From Paludibacteraceae bacterium (GTDB taxonomy: Bacteria; Bacteroidota; Bacteroidia; Bacteroidales; Paludibacteraceae), in the NCBI GenBank assembly GCA_024692565.1, contig JAILMN010000027.1, positions 22,555-86,554 of the forward strand: a stretch of DNA of 64,000 bases, in the 5' to 3' direction. Shown one piece after another: positions 10,872 through 17,997 of this stretch. The notes under the pieces were generated by a model. That model did no database searches. It had not been told where the DNA came from and worked only from the letters and a program-made list of their open reading frames with translations. The first letter of the stretch is position 1, and each line of letters opens with the position of its first letter. Made by a program: the position numbers and the translations under genes.

Positions 10872-11147
10872 TTATTTGATTATTGCCAAAACGTCATTTT
10901 GGCGCATAATCAAATACTTCTCTCCGTCTAACTCGAGTTCCGTCCCGGCATATTTGCCGTACAGCACTTGGTCTCCGGCTTTGAGCACCATTGCCTCATC
11001 TTTCGTTCCTTCGCCTACGGCGAGCACCTCACCGCGCAGCGGTTTCTCTTTTGCGCTATCCGGAATAATAATCCCGCCTAACGTCTTTTCTTCTGCAGCC
11101 GCAGGTCTAACCAACACACGGTCTGCTAATGGTTGAATCTTACTCAT
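10872..11147 (-). CDS. groS: Co-chaperonin GroES (10 kDa)
   Basis: A 91-residue lid of the GroEL chamber. It begins [13 protein letters not shown] and carries the mobile loop ([18 protein letters not shown]) and the roof segment. Length and motifs are typical. The leader upstream (11148-11280) has no recognisable TAnnTTTG promoter on the minus strand. Instead it holds a palindromic micro-element at 11183-11223, so the operon may use an alternative sigma factor. Confidence 0.97.
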   Translation of the reverse strand: MSKIQPLADRVLVRPAAAEEKTLGGIIIPDSAKEKPLRGEVLAVGEGTKDEAMVLKAGDQVLYGKYAGTELELDGEKYLIMRQNDVLAIIK

Positions 11148-11182
11148 AGTATATCAATTTTTAATAAATCATTACATCATTT

Positions 11183-11223
11183 CACCATTGAGCGACATAG
11201 TCGCGCTCATTTCATCATTGTCA
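11183..11223. repeat. CACCATT/AGCG micro-element, copy A (groES leader)
   Basis: CACCATTGAGCG, then an imperfect hairpin (GAGCGAC / GTCGCGCTC), then CATTTCATCATTGTCA. Close relatives occur inside the reading frames at 47514-47562 and 56356-56399; see the finding. Confidence 0.6.
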
Positions 11224-11309
11224 AATTCCGTGCCATCGTCCCTTCGACTGCCATTTTGGCAGATTTACTTATTACCTATTACCTTTTACCTAAAAATTCT
11301 CCGATTTTT

Positions 11310-11341
11310 CTTGCATAAGTCAAAAAAAAGCTGTACCTTTG
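11310..11341 (+). promoter_or_regulatory. Promoter of the Bro-N gene
   Basis: CTTGCATAAG at the -33 position (CTTG at 11310-11313), a 20-bp spacer, TACCTTTG at 11334-11341. The -7 box is part of a palindrome: ACCTTTGC, ACCC, GCAAAGGT. Confidence 0.8.
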
Positions 11342-11362
11342 CACCCGCAAAGGTTTTTTACT

Positions 11363-12226
11363 ATGGAAGACAATTTCGCCATACAATTATTCGAAGGAAA
11401 GAAAGTCCGCATCGTTTGGGATGAGGCGCAGGAAAAGTACTATTTCTCCGTCGTGGATATAGTACAAGTGTTAACCGGCAGTTTCGACTATCAGCAAGCT
11501 CGTAAGTATTGGAAAGTGCTGAAAGGTCGTCTAATCAAGGAGGGAAATGAAACGGTAACAAATTGTTACCAGTTGAAATTGCCTGCTGCGGACGGCAAGA
11601 AACGTCTTACGGATATGGCTGATTTACAGGGCATTTTCCGTATTATTCAGTCTATCCCGTCCAAGAAAGCCGAGCCGGTTAAACAATGGTTGGCACAGTT
11701 GGGCGAGCAGCGTATCGACCAGATGATTGACCCGGAACTGACCTTCCAGATGGCGGTTGAGGACTATCGTCGGCAGGGCTATTCGGATAAATGGATCAAC
11801 GAGCGCATGCGTTCTATCGAAATGCGCAAAGAGCTGACTGACGAATGGCAACGAGCAGGTATTACCGAGCACAAGGATTTCGCTGTCTTAACCAATGTAC
11901 TGACCAAAGCCTGGAGCGGTATGACAACCGGCGAATACAAGCGTCACAAAGGTCTTACAAAAGAGAACCTCCGCGATAATATGACTAATGTGGAGTTGGC
12001 GCTTAATACATTAGCGGAGGTGGCAACCACAGAACTTTCCCGTCAACGCAATCCGAAAGGTATGTTCGAAAGTCAACAGGCTGCACAAGCAGGTGGAAAA
12101 GTGGCGAAGAACGCCCGCGAGGATCTTGAACGTCAATTAGGTCATTCAATCATCTCCTCCGAGAAAGCATCCGACTACATCCGCAAAATAGATGGTAAAA
12201 AGGATAACGAGTTACCATTAGAATAA
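11363..12226 (+). CDS. Bro-N (BRO family) domain protein, phage antirepressor-like
   Basis: A 287-residue protein. The N-terminal 110 or so residues match the Bro-N DNA-binding domain (FEGKKVRIVWDEAQEKYYFSV, VVDIVQVLTGS, SFDYQQARKYWKVLKGRL). The remainder resembles the C-terminal half of chromosomal BRO/DinD-like proteins (RRQGYSDKWINERMRSIEMRKELTDEW, then GLTKENLRDNMTNVELALNTLAE). Phage Bro-N proteins are antirepressors or DNA-binding regulators; the chromosomal stand-alone form may respond to DNA damage. No phage genes adjoin it. The start at 11363 follows the promoter by 21 nt; an in-frame codon at 11339 lies inside the promoter. Confidence 0.8.
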   Translation: MEDNFAIQLFEGKKVRIVWDEAQEKYYFSVVDIVQVLTGSFDYQQARKYWKVLKGRLIKEGNETVTNCYQLKLPAADGKKRLTDMADLQGIFRIIQSIPSKKAEPVKQWLAQLGEQRIDQMIDPELTFQMAVEDYRRQGYSDKWINERMRSIEMRKELTDEWQRAGITEHKDFAVLTNVLTKAWSGMTTGEYKRHKGLTKENLRDNMTNVELALNTLAEVATTELSRQRNPKGMFESQQAAQAGGKVAKNAREDLERQLGHSIISSEKASDYIRKIDGKKDNELPLE

Positions 12227-12263
12227 CGAAATAAGTGCAATTTCGCAAAAAATGGCACAAAAA

Positions 12264-12295
12264 TTTGCATGTGTCATTTTTTTGTTGTACCTTTG
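12264..12295 (+). promoter_or_regulatory. Promoter of the structured RNA at 12.3 kb
   Basis: TTTGCATGTG (TTTG at 12264-12267), a 20-bp spacer, TACCTTTG at 12288-12295. Transcription should begin near 12299. Confidence 0.82.
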
Positions 12296-12298
12296 CAC

Positions 12299-12490
12299 CG
12301 TCTTTCCGAGAGGACTGACAAGACATATTGATTTTTCGCGTTTGCGATTTATTTGACCCTTCGAAATGTAGGAAGTTTTGAATTAAGTCAAGAATAAGTC
12401 TGCAAGCGCCCGTAGTTTTATGGGCGTGACTTATCGACTTAATGGGCATCCTACAGCCTCGAAGGGGATAAGGAACGTCCATTTTTTATT
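12299..12490 (+). ncRNA. Structured small RNA of about 190 nt, 6S-like candidate
   Basis: A promoter ends just before it and a T-run (12482-12487) closes it. The core is one long rod: CCCTTCGA (12357-12364) pairs with TCGAAGGG (12459-12466), TGTAGGA (12367-12373) with TCCTACA (12449-12455), TTAAGTC (12383-12389) with GACTTAA (12436-12442), ATAAGTC (12394-12400) with GACTTAT (12428-12434), and CGCCC (12407-12411) with GGGCG (12422-12426). An internal bulge (GTTTTGAA / TGGGCA) sits between the second and third stems. GGAC (12312-12315) can close with GTCC (12477-12480). A rod with a central bubble and this length suits 6S RNA (ssrS), which sequesters RNA polymerase; the Bacteroidales-1 motif is the other candidate. 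The family assignment is inference; the structure and transcription signals are seen. Confidence 0.65.
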
Positions 12491-12538
12491 ATATGCCAAG
12501 CCCCAAAGGCGTTAGAGGGGAAACAAAAAATCAATACA

Positions 12539-13288
12539 ATGAAAAAGTTAACATTACTTGCAATTTTCGGATTGTATTCTTGCCTGATGTTCTCTCAAAT
12601 TGGAGAACTTACTCCACAAGCTCAAAGGTTCGAATTTCAGAGAGCCTTAAAGAATGTATCCATTGTTCACGACAACGAGAATGATTCTTATGACTTGAGC
12701 ATAGGATCTGATAATCAATACGAGGACAAACGAGCTTATCTAAAATTAGGAACTGGAGCGCAGGAGGCTTTAACTTCGTTAGTTAATTTGTACAAAGCTA
12801 TCCAAACTCCAAAAGTCACGTTCGATGTTAATGGTTACACAATTTCTACATTCGCAGTAGGAAATAATCATTATGGCATGGTACAAAAGACAGGAAACCT
12901 GGAGTTTGCTGCTGGCTCTTACACGTTTGAAGAAGAAGGCTTAGGAAACGCTATGATTATCTTAATCAACAAAATTCCTGATTTCGATTATACGGCTATT
13001 GAGGTAAAGACCAAACGAGTTTATGGAGATGCAAAATCTTCCGTTGGTATCACTGGCGTAATGTGTGATTTTTACTGGCCGCTTTCGGGGGTTCATTTTG
13101 TTGGCGGAATAGACAAATATAATCTTGGTTCTGATAAAAACGCAACTAAGTTGATGTCTAAGTTACCCGCTGCAAATGAAGAATGGAAACAAACTGACTT
13201 CATCCTTGTTACAGAAGGGTTAGACAACCATGTGGTTAAAATTCTTAAGCCATTCTTCGAAAAAGTATGCCGCGCTAAAGCGAAATAA
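12539..13288 (+). CDS. Secreted protein of unknown function
   Basis: A 249-residue protein with a signal peptide (MKKLTLLAIFGLYSCLMFSQ). The mature part looks like a mixed alpha/beta soluble domain with no motif I recognise. A central Cys and several Trp/Tyr residues (MCDFYWPLSGVHFVGG) suggest a compact fold. It stands alone between the structured RNA and a terminator. Base composition is more AT-rich than the neighbouring core genes. No function can be assigned from the sequence. Confidence 0.75.
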   Translation: MKKLTLLAIFGLYSCLMFSQIGELTPQAQRFEFQRALKNVSIVHDNENDSYDLSIGSDNQYEDKRAYLKLGTGAQEALTSLVNLYKAIQTPKVTFDVNGYTISTFAVGNNHYGMVQKTGNLEFAAGSYTFEEEGLGNAMIILINKIPDFDYTAIEVKTKRVYGDAKSSVGITGVMCDFYWPLSGVHFVGGIDKYNLGSDKNATKLMSKLPAANEEWKQTDFILVTEGLDNHVVKILKPFFEKVCRAKAK

Positions 13289-13312
13289 ATTCCAACATTT
13301 ATGCATTTTACT

Positions 13313-13341
13313 GAGCCGCCTTTGATAGCGGCTCTATTTTT
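13313..13341 (+). terminator. Terminator of the secreted-protein gene
   Basis: GAGCCGC (13313-13319) pairs with GCGGCTC (13328-13334), followed by TATTTTTAG. Confidence 0.88.
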
Positions 13342-13456
13342 AGTTTTCTCCTCGTCATCTCCTCGTCTCGAGGTCTCGCTGTCTCTCCTCCCAAACGCCT
13401 ATTTTTCAGAAAAATCCCAGTAAATATCATTTTCTTAACAATTCCCCGCTCAAAAA

Positions 13457-13488
13457 TTTGCACATTCCCAAAATTTGTTGTACCTTTG
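13457..13488 (+). promoter_or_regulatory. Promoter in the 13.5-kb intergenic region
   Basis: TTTG (13457-13460), exactly 20 bp, TACCTTTG (13481-13488). No start codon of a credible gene follows, so it should drive an RNA. Confidence 0.8.
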
Positions 13489-13492
13489 CAGC

Positions 13493-13593
13493 AGATTTAT
13501 TATAACGGCTTCATTCTCAGCAACTTCCATCGTGATTTGCCTTCTAAAGAAGAGCCGGAAAAGCCCATTGTCCGAAATCCGGACACTTTTTCG
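13493..13593 (+). ncRNA. Candidate small RNA of about 100 nt
   Basis: It starts after the promoter at 13457-13488. CGGCT (about 13506) can pair with AGCCG (about 13553), with CTTCTAAAGAAG inside. The 3' part ends in a stem TGTCCG / CGGACA followed by CTTTTTC (to about 13592), which is terminator-like. It does not contain the GGAA tetraloop context of 4.5S RNA. No family is recognised. Confidence 0.45.
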
Positions 13594-13632
13594 GGTTCAG
13601 AGGGTAGTGAAACCCTATCTTAAGGCTTCCAA

Positions 13633-13716
13633 ATGAACGGATATCGGACACGCATGAACGGAAATCGTGCGTGTTTGTACGGATTTCGTGCAATAGTGTG
13701 CGAAAACCGGACACAT
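13633..13716. repeat. Four degenerate 21-bp tandem units
   Basis: Units start at 13633, 13654, 13675 and 13696. They share the pattern TGnnCGGAnATCnGnC; the first two begin ATGAACGGAWATCG. A related word (TCCGAAATCCGGACAC) lies at about 13571-13586. The 21-bp period is two helical turns, as in iterons. Confidence 0.65.
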
Positions 13717-13902
13717 ATAATAAATAATAAAATTTTAATAAAAAAATGTTAAGTCCTTTCAGTCCTTATATAATATGGGGACAGACAAGACGGGACAAAA
13801 ACATTAATAATTTTTTGAAAATCGAAAAAAAGAAGGAAGAACTTATTTTTTTGCTTTTAATAACAATACCATCACGGGATCATCTTCTAAGGACAACCTG
13901 AC

Positions 13903-14024
13903 AAAACCTCGATAAAACCTCGATTTACCTCCGATGTAATACCGATAAAACTCCGATTACTTTTTGCACGAGGAGTTAACGAGACATTAACGGGTCATTA
14001 TCGAGTCAACATCGGTCCAATTAC
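13903..14024. repeat. Two opposed arrays of five 11-bp units
   Basis: Array 1 (13903-13957): AAAACCTCGAT twice, TTACCTCCGAT, GTAATACCGAT, AAAACTCCGAT. Array 2 (13970-14024): GAGGAGTTAAC, GAGACATTAAC, GGGTCATTATC, GAGTCAACATC, GGTCCAATTAC. The reverse complement of array 2 gives units ending CTCGAT or CTCGTT like array 1. The period is exactly 11 bp in both. Confidence 0.75.
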
Positions 14025-14045
14025 GGTATATGAAGCTTTTTTTGC

Positions 14046-14158
14046 CATCCGCGGCTCTGCCGCTTCCTGATGACGGATAGCCTCCGCTCCGCGAGATAGC
14101 ATGCGCTATCTGCATAGTTCGAGGCCATCCGCCATCACGGAGTAAAACTCCGTAAATT
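14046..14158. repeat. REP-like palindromic element
   Basis: GATG-CGGAT-GCCTC near 14074 pairs with GAGGC-ATCCG-CATC near 14126. Inside is a perfect AGATAGC/GCTATCT hairpin (about 14094-14112). Flanking hairpins are GCGG/CCGC on the left and ACGGAGT/ACTCCGT on the right. It shares ACTATGCAGATAGCGCAT-like words (reverse strand) with the element at 48162-48317. Confidence 0.55.
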
Positions 14159-14177
14159 GCAAAAAATGCTTAAAAAA

Positions 14178-14209
14178 TTTGCATATGTGCGATTTTTGTT
14201 GTAATTTTG
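14178..14209 (+). promoter_or_regulatory. Promoter of the prsW operon
   Basis: TTTGCATATG (TTTG at 14178-14181), a 20-bp spacer, TAATTTTG at 14202-14209. The start codon is only 18 bp after the -7 box. Confidence 0.85.
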
Positions 14210-14227
14210 CGCCCGATTTGAAAAACT

Positions 14228-14911
14228 ATGAGTTGGATGATTTTGGCGGCAGTATTGCCGGCGCTGATTTTGTTTGTTTATATCTGGCGTAAGGACGCGC
14301 AGCCTGAGCCGTTTCGCTATCTGCTGCGTGCCGTGCTGGTCGGAGTAGGGTTGTGTGTCCCTGTCGCGGTCGCGGAAATGTTCATTCAGCAGGCTTTGTT
14401 TGGCGGCGCTGAACCAACGACCCTGTTCGGCACAACGGCTACTGCTTTCCTCGTGGCAGCGGTGCCCGAAGAGGCGGCTAAACTGCTGGCGTTATGGCTC
14501 GTTCTGCGGCATAATCCCTATTTTGACGAACGCTTCGACGGCATCGTCTATGCGGTCTGCGTAGGCTTGGGTTTTGCGGCTGTGGAGAACGTGGCCTATG
14601 TGTTAAGCAGCGGCGAAGGATGGGTGACGGTAGCCGCGATGCGTGCGTTTCTGGCCGTCCCCGGACACTATGCTTTTGCCATCATCATGGGCTATTACTA
14701 TTCGAAATATCATTTCGTAGCACCTACTACCGGCAATGCCATCAAGATCCTCCTCTTGCCGGTCTTGGCGCACGGTGTGTATGACGCTATTGCCATGAGC
14801 AGTTCCGTCAACGTTCTTGCAGGCAGCATCAGCACCCTTGTCCTGATCTATTTCTGCATCAAGCTCCAGCGCGCCGCCCAACGCAAAGTCGAATCCCTTG
14901 TAAATAAATGA
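14228..14911 (+). CDS. prsW: PrsW family intramembrane glutamic protease
   Basis: A 227-residue protein of about seven or eight transmembrane helices. The family cleaves membrane-bound regulators, classically an anti-sigma factor in Bacillus. The catalytic signature is intact: EEAAK (about residue 82), the GLGFAAVENVAYV helix, a histidine in FLAVPGHYAFAIIMGYYY, and a late histidine in LAHGVYDAIA. The substrate is unknown here because no anti-sigma gene is adjacent. It overlaps the next gene by 4 nt (ATGA). Confidence 0.88.
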   Translation: MSWMILAAVLPALILFVYIWRKDAQPEPFRYLLRAVLVGVGLCVPVAVAEMFIQQALFGGAEPTTLFGTTATAFLVAAVPEEAAKLLALWLVLRHNPYFDERFDGIVYAVCVGLGFAAVENVAYVLSSGEGWVTVAAMRAFLAVPGHYAFAIIMGYYYSKYHFVAPTTGNAIKILLLPVLAHGVYDAIAMSSSVNVLAGSISTLVLIYFCIKLQRAAQRKVESLVNK

Positions 14912-16374
14912 AGATACAATTTTTAGGCGCCACCCGAGAGGTGACGGGAAGTAAACATCTGATCACTACCGATTCGGGACATACGATCCTGCTGGACTGC
15001 GGTATGTATCAGGGTAAAGGTATGGAGACCGACGCGGCGAACAGAGATCTGGGCTTTGACCCGGCTACGCTGGACTGCGTGGTGCTCAGTCATGCGCACA
15101 TCGACCATTCGGGTTTGATTCCGTACATCGTGAAGATGGGTTTCAAAGGCGACATCTACTGCACTCCCGCTACGCGGGACTTATGCGCGCTGATGCTCAC
15201 CGACACCGCGTTCATTCAAGAGCAGGACGTACGTATGTACAACAAGAAAATTGACCGCCAGCACCCGCATAAGGAGAAAGGCAAGAAATACTTCGTCGAA
15301 CCGCTCTATAATCAGAACGACGTCAACCGCGCGATGAAGCATTTCGTGACTTACAGTTACGACCGCCGTTTTCGTCTGTTCGACGATGTGCTGCTGACCT
15401 TTACCAACTCGGGGCATATGCTCGGCGGAGCGATCTGCAGCCTTGAAGTATATGAGGAGGTAAGGAATGAAGGAGTGAATGAATTAAAGAGTGAAGGAAA
15501 ACGTTGGAAACGAATCACATATACCGGCGATATAGGTCGGGCGAAGAGTCATATTCTACCGAGTCCGCAGTTGTTCCCGCAATGCGATTATCTCATCTGC
15601 GAATCAACCTACGGCGACCGCTTGCACGAAGACCCGATGGCAACGGTTGAGCAACTCTTGGGTGTGGTTGAAGACACTTGCGTTTACCGCAAAGGACAAC
15701 TGCTGATTCCTTCGTTCTCCGTAGGGCGCACGCAGGAAATCGTGTATGTGTTGAACCAACTCTATAACGACGGCCGTCTGCCGCATATACCGGTTTACGT
15801 GGATAGCCCGATGAGCACCAACGCAACGCAGATTTTCCGTATGTACCCGGACGAACTGAGCGACGAAGTGCGTGATACATTGCAGTTTGATCCCGATCCG
15901 TTCGGTTTCAACACCTTGCGTTACATCACCGACATCCGCGAGTCGAAGGCGCTGAATCACAAGGAAGATCCGTGTATCATCATTTCCGCGAGCGGTATGT
16001 TGGAAGCCGGACGCATCAAGCACCACGTGGCGAATCACATCTCCGACCCGCGTTGCACAATCCTCATCGTCGGTTACTGCGAGCCTACTACACTCGGTGC
16101 ACGCATCCAGCAACCCGGACTGCAGTGGATCTCTATCTTCGGTCAAGACCGTAAGATCAAAGCGCAGATCACGAAGATAGAAGGCTTCTCAGGCCACGGC
16201 GATTATAAGGAGATGATTGATTACCTGACGCGAAGTCTGCAGGTGGATAAAGTGCAACGCGTATTCGTAGTACACGGCGAAGCCGGAGCCGCCGAGACAT
16301 ACAAGGGACATTTGGCAGACGCGGGATTCAAACAAATAACGGTTCCCGAGAAAAGGGAAACCGTCATTCTGTAA
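14908..16374 (+). CDS. Beta-CASP metallo-beta-lactamase nuclease (RNA-processing, CPSF73-like)
   Basis: A 488-residue zinc nuclease. The N-terminal metallo-beta-lactamase domain has SHAHIDHSGLIP (HxHxDH) at about residues 60-71 and later zinc ligands (SGHMLGGA; TGDIG). The beta-CASP domain carries motif A (CESTYGDR), motif B and motif C (SGHGDYKE) and the RNA-specificity region (IISASGMLEAGR). The family cleaves RNA, as in archaeal CPSF homologues and bacterial YSH1-like proteins. Near 15457-15500 the DNA is a GTGAATGAA-type repeat encoding RNEGVNELKSEG, a probable in-frame insertion in a surface loop. Confidence 0.9.
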   Translation: MKIQFLGATREVTGSKHLITTDSGHTILLDCGMYQGKGMETDAANRDLGFDPATLDCVVLSHAHIDHSGLIPYIVKMGFKGDIYCTPATRDLCALMLTDTAFIQEQDVRMYNKKIDRQHPHKEKGKKYFVEPLYNQNDVNRAMKHFVTYSYDRRFRLFDDVLLTFTNSGHMLGGAICSLEVYEEVRNEGVNELKSEGKRWKRITYTGDIGRAKSHILPSPQLFPQCDYLICESTYGDRLHEDPMATVEQLLGVVEDTCVYRKGQLLIPSFSVGRTQEIVYVLNQLYNDGRLPHIPVYVDSPMSTNATQIFRMYPDELSDEVRDTLQFDPDPFGFNTLRYITDIRESKALNHKEDPCIIISASGMLEAGRIKHHVANHISDPRCTILIVGYCEPTTLGARIQQPGLQWISIFGQDRKIKAQITKIEGFSGHGDYKEMIDYLTRSLQVDKVQRVFVVHGEAGAAETYKGHLADAGFKQITVPEKRETVIL

Positions 16375-16377
16375 CTC

Positions 16378-16411
16378 AAAAATGAGATTCGGGAGCCGTG
16401 TGGCTCCCGAG
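16378..16411 (-). terminator. Terminator after tRNA-Pro
   Basis: On the minus strand CGGGAGCC, ACAC, GGCTCCCG is followed by AATCTCATTTTTG. The same hairpin also ends the plus-strand beta-CASP gene. Confidence 0.8.
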
Positions 16412-16486
16412 TCGGGTAGGCGAGATTCGAACTCACGACCTCCTGCTCCCAAAGCAGGCATTCTAACCGGGCTGAACTACTACCCG
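16412..16486 (-). tRNA. tRNA-Pro (anticodon TGG)
   Basis: A 75-nt cloverleaf. The acceptor stem is CGGGTAG / CTACCCG, the anticodon arm CCTGC-TTTGGGA-GCAGG, and the T-loop segment GTTCGAATC. The TGG anticodon reads CCA and, with wobble, other proline codons. Transcription starts about 75 nt upstream; that leader contains a hairpin repeating the tRNA's own 5' sequence. Confidence 0.93.
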
Positions 16487-16560
16487 CTCGGCATCGCAGA
16501 GCGGGTAGTATATCGTTCGAGCGAAGCGAGATAAGAACTACTACCGAGCCCAGGCTTATC
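16487..16560 (-). repeat. Hairpin-rich leader of tRNA-Pro
   Basis: CTACTACCCGCTC (ending the tRNA and beyond) is repeated inverted as GAGCGGGTAGTA, with a 9-nt loop (GGCATCGCA). Further out TATC and TCG words frame a second hairpin (about 16512-16535), and ACTACTAC follows. The reverse strand reads CTTATCTCGC...CTCGAACGAT, found again at 32475-32502. Confidence 0.6.
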
Positions 16561-16573
16561 CGAAAAACGGGTG

Positions 16574-16605
16574 CAAAGGTACTACAAAAAAATGAATTGA
16601 CCAAA
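16574..16605 (-). promoter_or_regulatory. Promoter of tRNA-Pro
   Basis: Minus strand: TTTG (16602-16605), a 20-bp spacer, TACCTTTG (16574-16581). Confidence 0.82.
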
Positions 16606-16620
16606 TATTTTGGCAAAAAA

Positions 16621-17298
16621 GTGAAGTATAAGGCTATTTTTATTGATATTGACGACACCTTGTTGGATTATATCCCGTGTTGCCGGGCTGCTTTTGATAG
16701 CGCGATAGAGGAATTACGAATTCAGAAGTTTGAATCCAAAATCCCTCAAAGCGCAGACGCTCTGTTTGACCTCTTTTTCGGTATCAGCGGGCGTCTTTTC
16801 TCGGAAGCCAAACACGGGTTGCATACGATAGCCGAAGTGATGGAATTGTATCCGGTTGAGTTCTGTGAGGAAGCCGGATATCCGTCGGAAGCATCGGAAC
16901 CCTTCAAGCATGCTTTTCGTGCTGCATGGGGTACAACGCATACGCTCGTGCCGGGTGCCAAAGAGATGCTGGAAGCCTTGCAAAACAAAGGCTACCGCTT
17001 GTTTGCTGCGAGCAACAGTTTCGGTCATCTGCAACGCTCGCGACTGCAGCACGCAGGTATTTTGGATTATTTTGAAGACACGTATATCTCGATGGACATA
17101 GGCTACGACAAACCCGACATACGTTTTTATCAGGAAGCCTTGCGTCGATGCGGTCTGCAACCGAACGAAGTGCTGATGATCGGCGATTCAATGACGACCG
17201 ATATCCTGGGGGCACAAGCTGCCGGACTCGATGCTTTGTTCTTCGACCGCCGCGGCGGACAAGAGTTATTAGAAGTCGTTAACTCCTTAATTCATTAA
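16621..17298 (+). CDS. HAD-superfamily hydrolase, YjjG-like
   Basis: A 225-residue haloacid-dehalogenase-fold phosphatase, subfamily IA. Motif I is DIDDTLLDY at residues 8-16, motif II the serine in ASNSFG, motif III the lysine in YDKPDIRFY, and motif IV GDSMTTDI. The YjjG group removes phosphate from nucleoside monophosphates, including modified pyrimidines; the exact substrate cannot be read here. The GTG at 16621 gives the canonical start MKYKAIFIDIDDTLL; a TTG at 16597 in frame is the alternative. It starts a close run of genes (HAD-plsC-C_GCAxxG-lpd). Confidence 0.88.
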   Translation: MKYKAIFIDIDDTLLDYIPCCRAAFDSAIEELRIQKFESKIPQSADALFDLFFGISGRLFSEAKHGLHTIAEVMELYPVEFCEEAGYPSEASEPFKHAFRAAWGTTHTLVPGAKEMLEALQNKGYRLFAASNSFGHLQRSRLQHAGILDYFEDTYISMDIGYDKPDIRFYQEALRRCGLQPNEVLMIGDSMTTDILGAQAAGLDALFFDRRGGQELLEVVNSLIH

Positions 17299-17338
17299 TT
17301 CATTAACTCATTAACTCATTAACTCATTAACTCGTTAC
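17286..17338 (+). repeat. 8-bp tandem repeat CATTAACT
   Basis: About six units of ATTCATTA/ACTCATTA fill the gap between the HAD gene and plsC, beginning inside the last codons of the HAD gene (VVNSLIH). Confidence 0.85.
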
Positions 17339-17340
17339 AA

Positions 17341-17997
17341 ATGAACCGATATACATTAGGAAAACTTGTTAAATTCTTCTTTCATTGGCACTACGACATT
17401 CGTGTGACAGGTGAAGAACTGCTGCGTGATGACGCCACGCATTTGGTGTTGCCGAATCATACGGCCTACATCGACCCGCTGATTCTGTTCAGCGAAGAAT
17501 GGTGGTTGCCGATTTGCCCGCTGACGGATGAACTGTTCATGCGTCATCCGTTCTACGGACATATTTTGCGCAAAGCGGATGCCATCGAAGTGCCGGACTT
17601 GAATAAGAGTGCGATGAGCCGCGAAGAAGGTGCTGCTGCCGCAGGGCAACTCAGCCGCATCGCCATCGACAGTCTGGCAGCAGGAAAACAACTCTGTTTT
17701 TACCCGTCAGGGCACGTCAAAACCATCGATAAAGAGGTCATCGGCAATCGTCGTATGGCATACGAGGTGTGCCGCGAATTGCCGGACAACGTGCGTGTCA
17801 TCCTATGCCGCATGAGAGGTTTGGAAAGCAGCCGATGGTCGAAACTCAAACCTAAACAGCATAAATGGCGTCGAACGGTGACGCTCGTGTTCGAAGACCA
17901 TACGGACGACGTGCGCCGTTGGGCACAGACGCTCGACCGACGTGCATTCAATGAACAACTGGAAAACTGGTACAATAATGAACGAACTGGAGATTGA
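17341..17997 (+). CDS. 1-acyl-glycerol-3-phosphate acyltransferase (PlsC-like)
   Basis: A 218-residue membrane-associated acyltransferase of phospholipid synthesis. The catalytic NHTAYIDP (HX4D) is at about residues 39-46. A second block (FYPSGHVKTID, corresponding to the EG(T/G)R region) is at about 120. The family transfers acyl groups to lysophosphatidate or a related lysophospholipid. Block II differs from the classical FPEGT form, so another acceptor is possible. Its 3' end overlaps the next gene by 20 nt. Confidence 0.82.
   Translation: MNRYTLGKLVKFFFHWHYDIRVTGEELLRDDATHLVLPNHTAYIDPLILFSEEWWLPICPLTDELFMRHPFYGHILRKADAIEVPDLNKSAMSREEGAAAAGQLSRIAIDSLAAGKQLCFYPSGHVKTIDKEVIGNRRMAYEVCRELPDNVRVILCRMRGLESSRWSKLKPKQHKWRRTVTLVFEDHTDDVRRWAQTLDRRAFNEQLENWYNNERTGD

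Larger units (their letters stand above)
13345..14177. other. Non-coding region with sRNA candidate, 21-bp repeats and 11-bp-period arrays
   Basis: No credible reading frame lies in this stretch of about 0.8 kb. In order it holds CTCCTCGTC-type repeats (13345-13390), a promoter and sRNA candidate (13457-13593), four 21-bp units (13633-13716), an AT-rich stretch (13717-13890), two opposed arrays of five 11-bp units (13903-13957 and 13970-14024), and a REP-like palindrome (14046-14158). The next promoter (for prsW) begins at 14178. Confidence 0.7.

Noticed and set aside
11148..11280. CIRCE/HrcA heat-shock operator upstream of groES
   Set aside because: No TTAGCACTC-N9-GAGTGCTAA palindrome is present; only the micro-element hairpin is.
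11339..11362. Longer Bro-N start at 11339
   Set aside because: The codon lies within the -7 box.
11339..12226. Prophage around the Bro-N gene
   Set aside because: No capsid, terminase, integrase or other phage genes are near; neighbours are groES and a structured RNA.
13493..13593. 4.5S (SRP) RNA
   Set aside because: The GGAA tetraloop and its conserved surroundings are missing.
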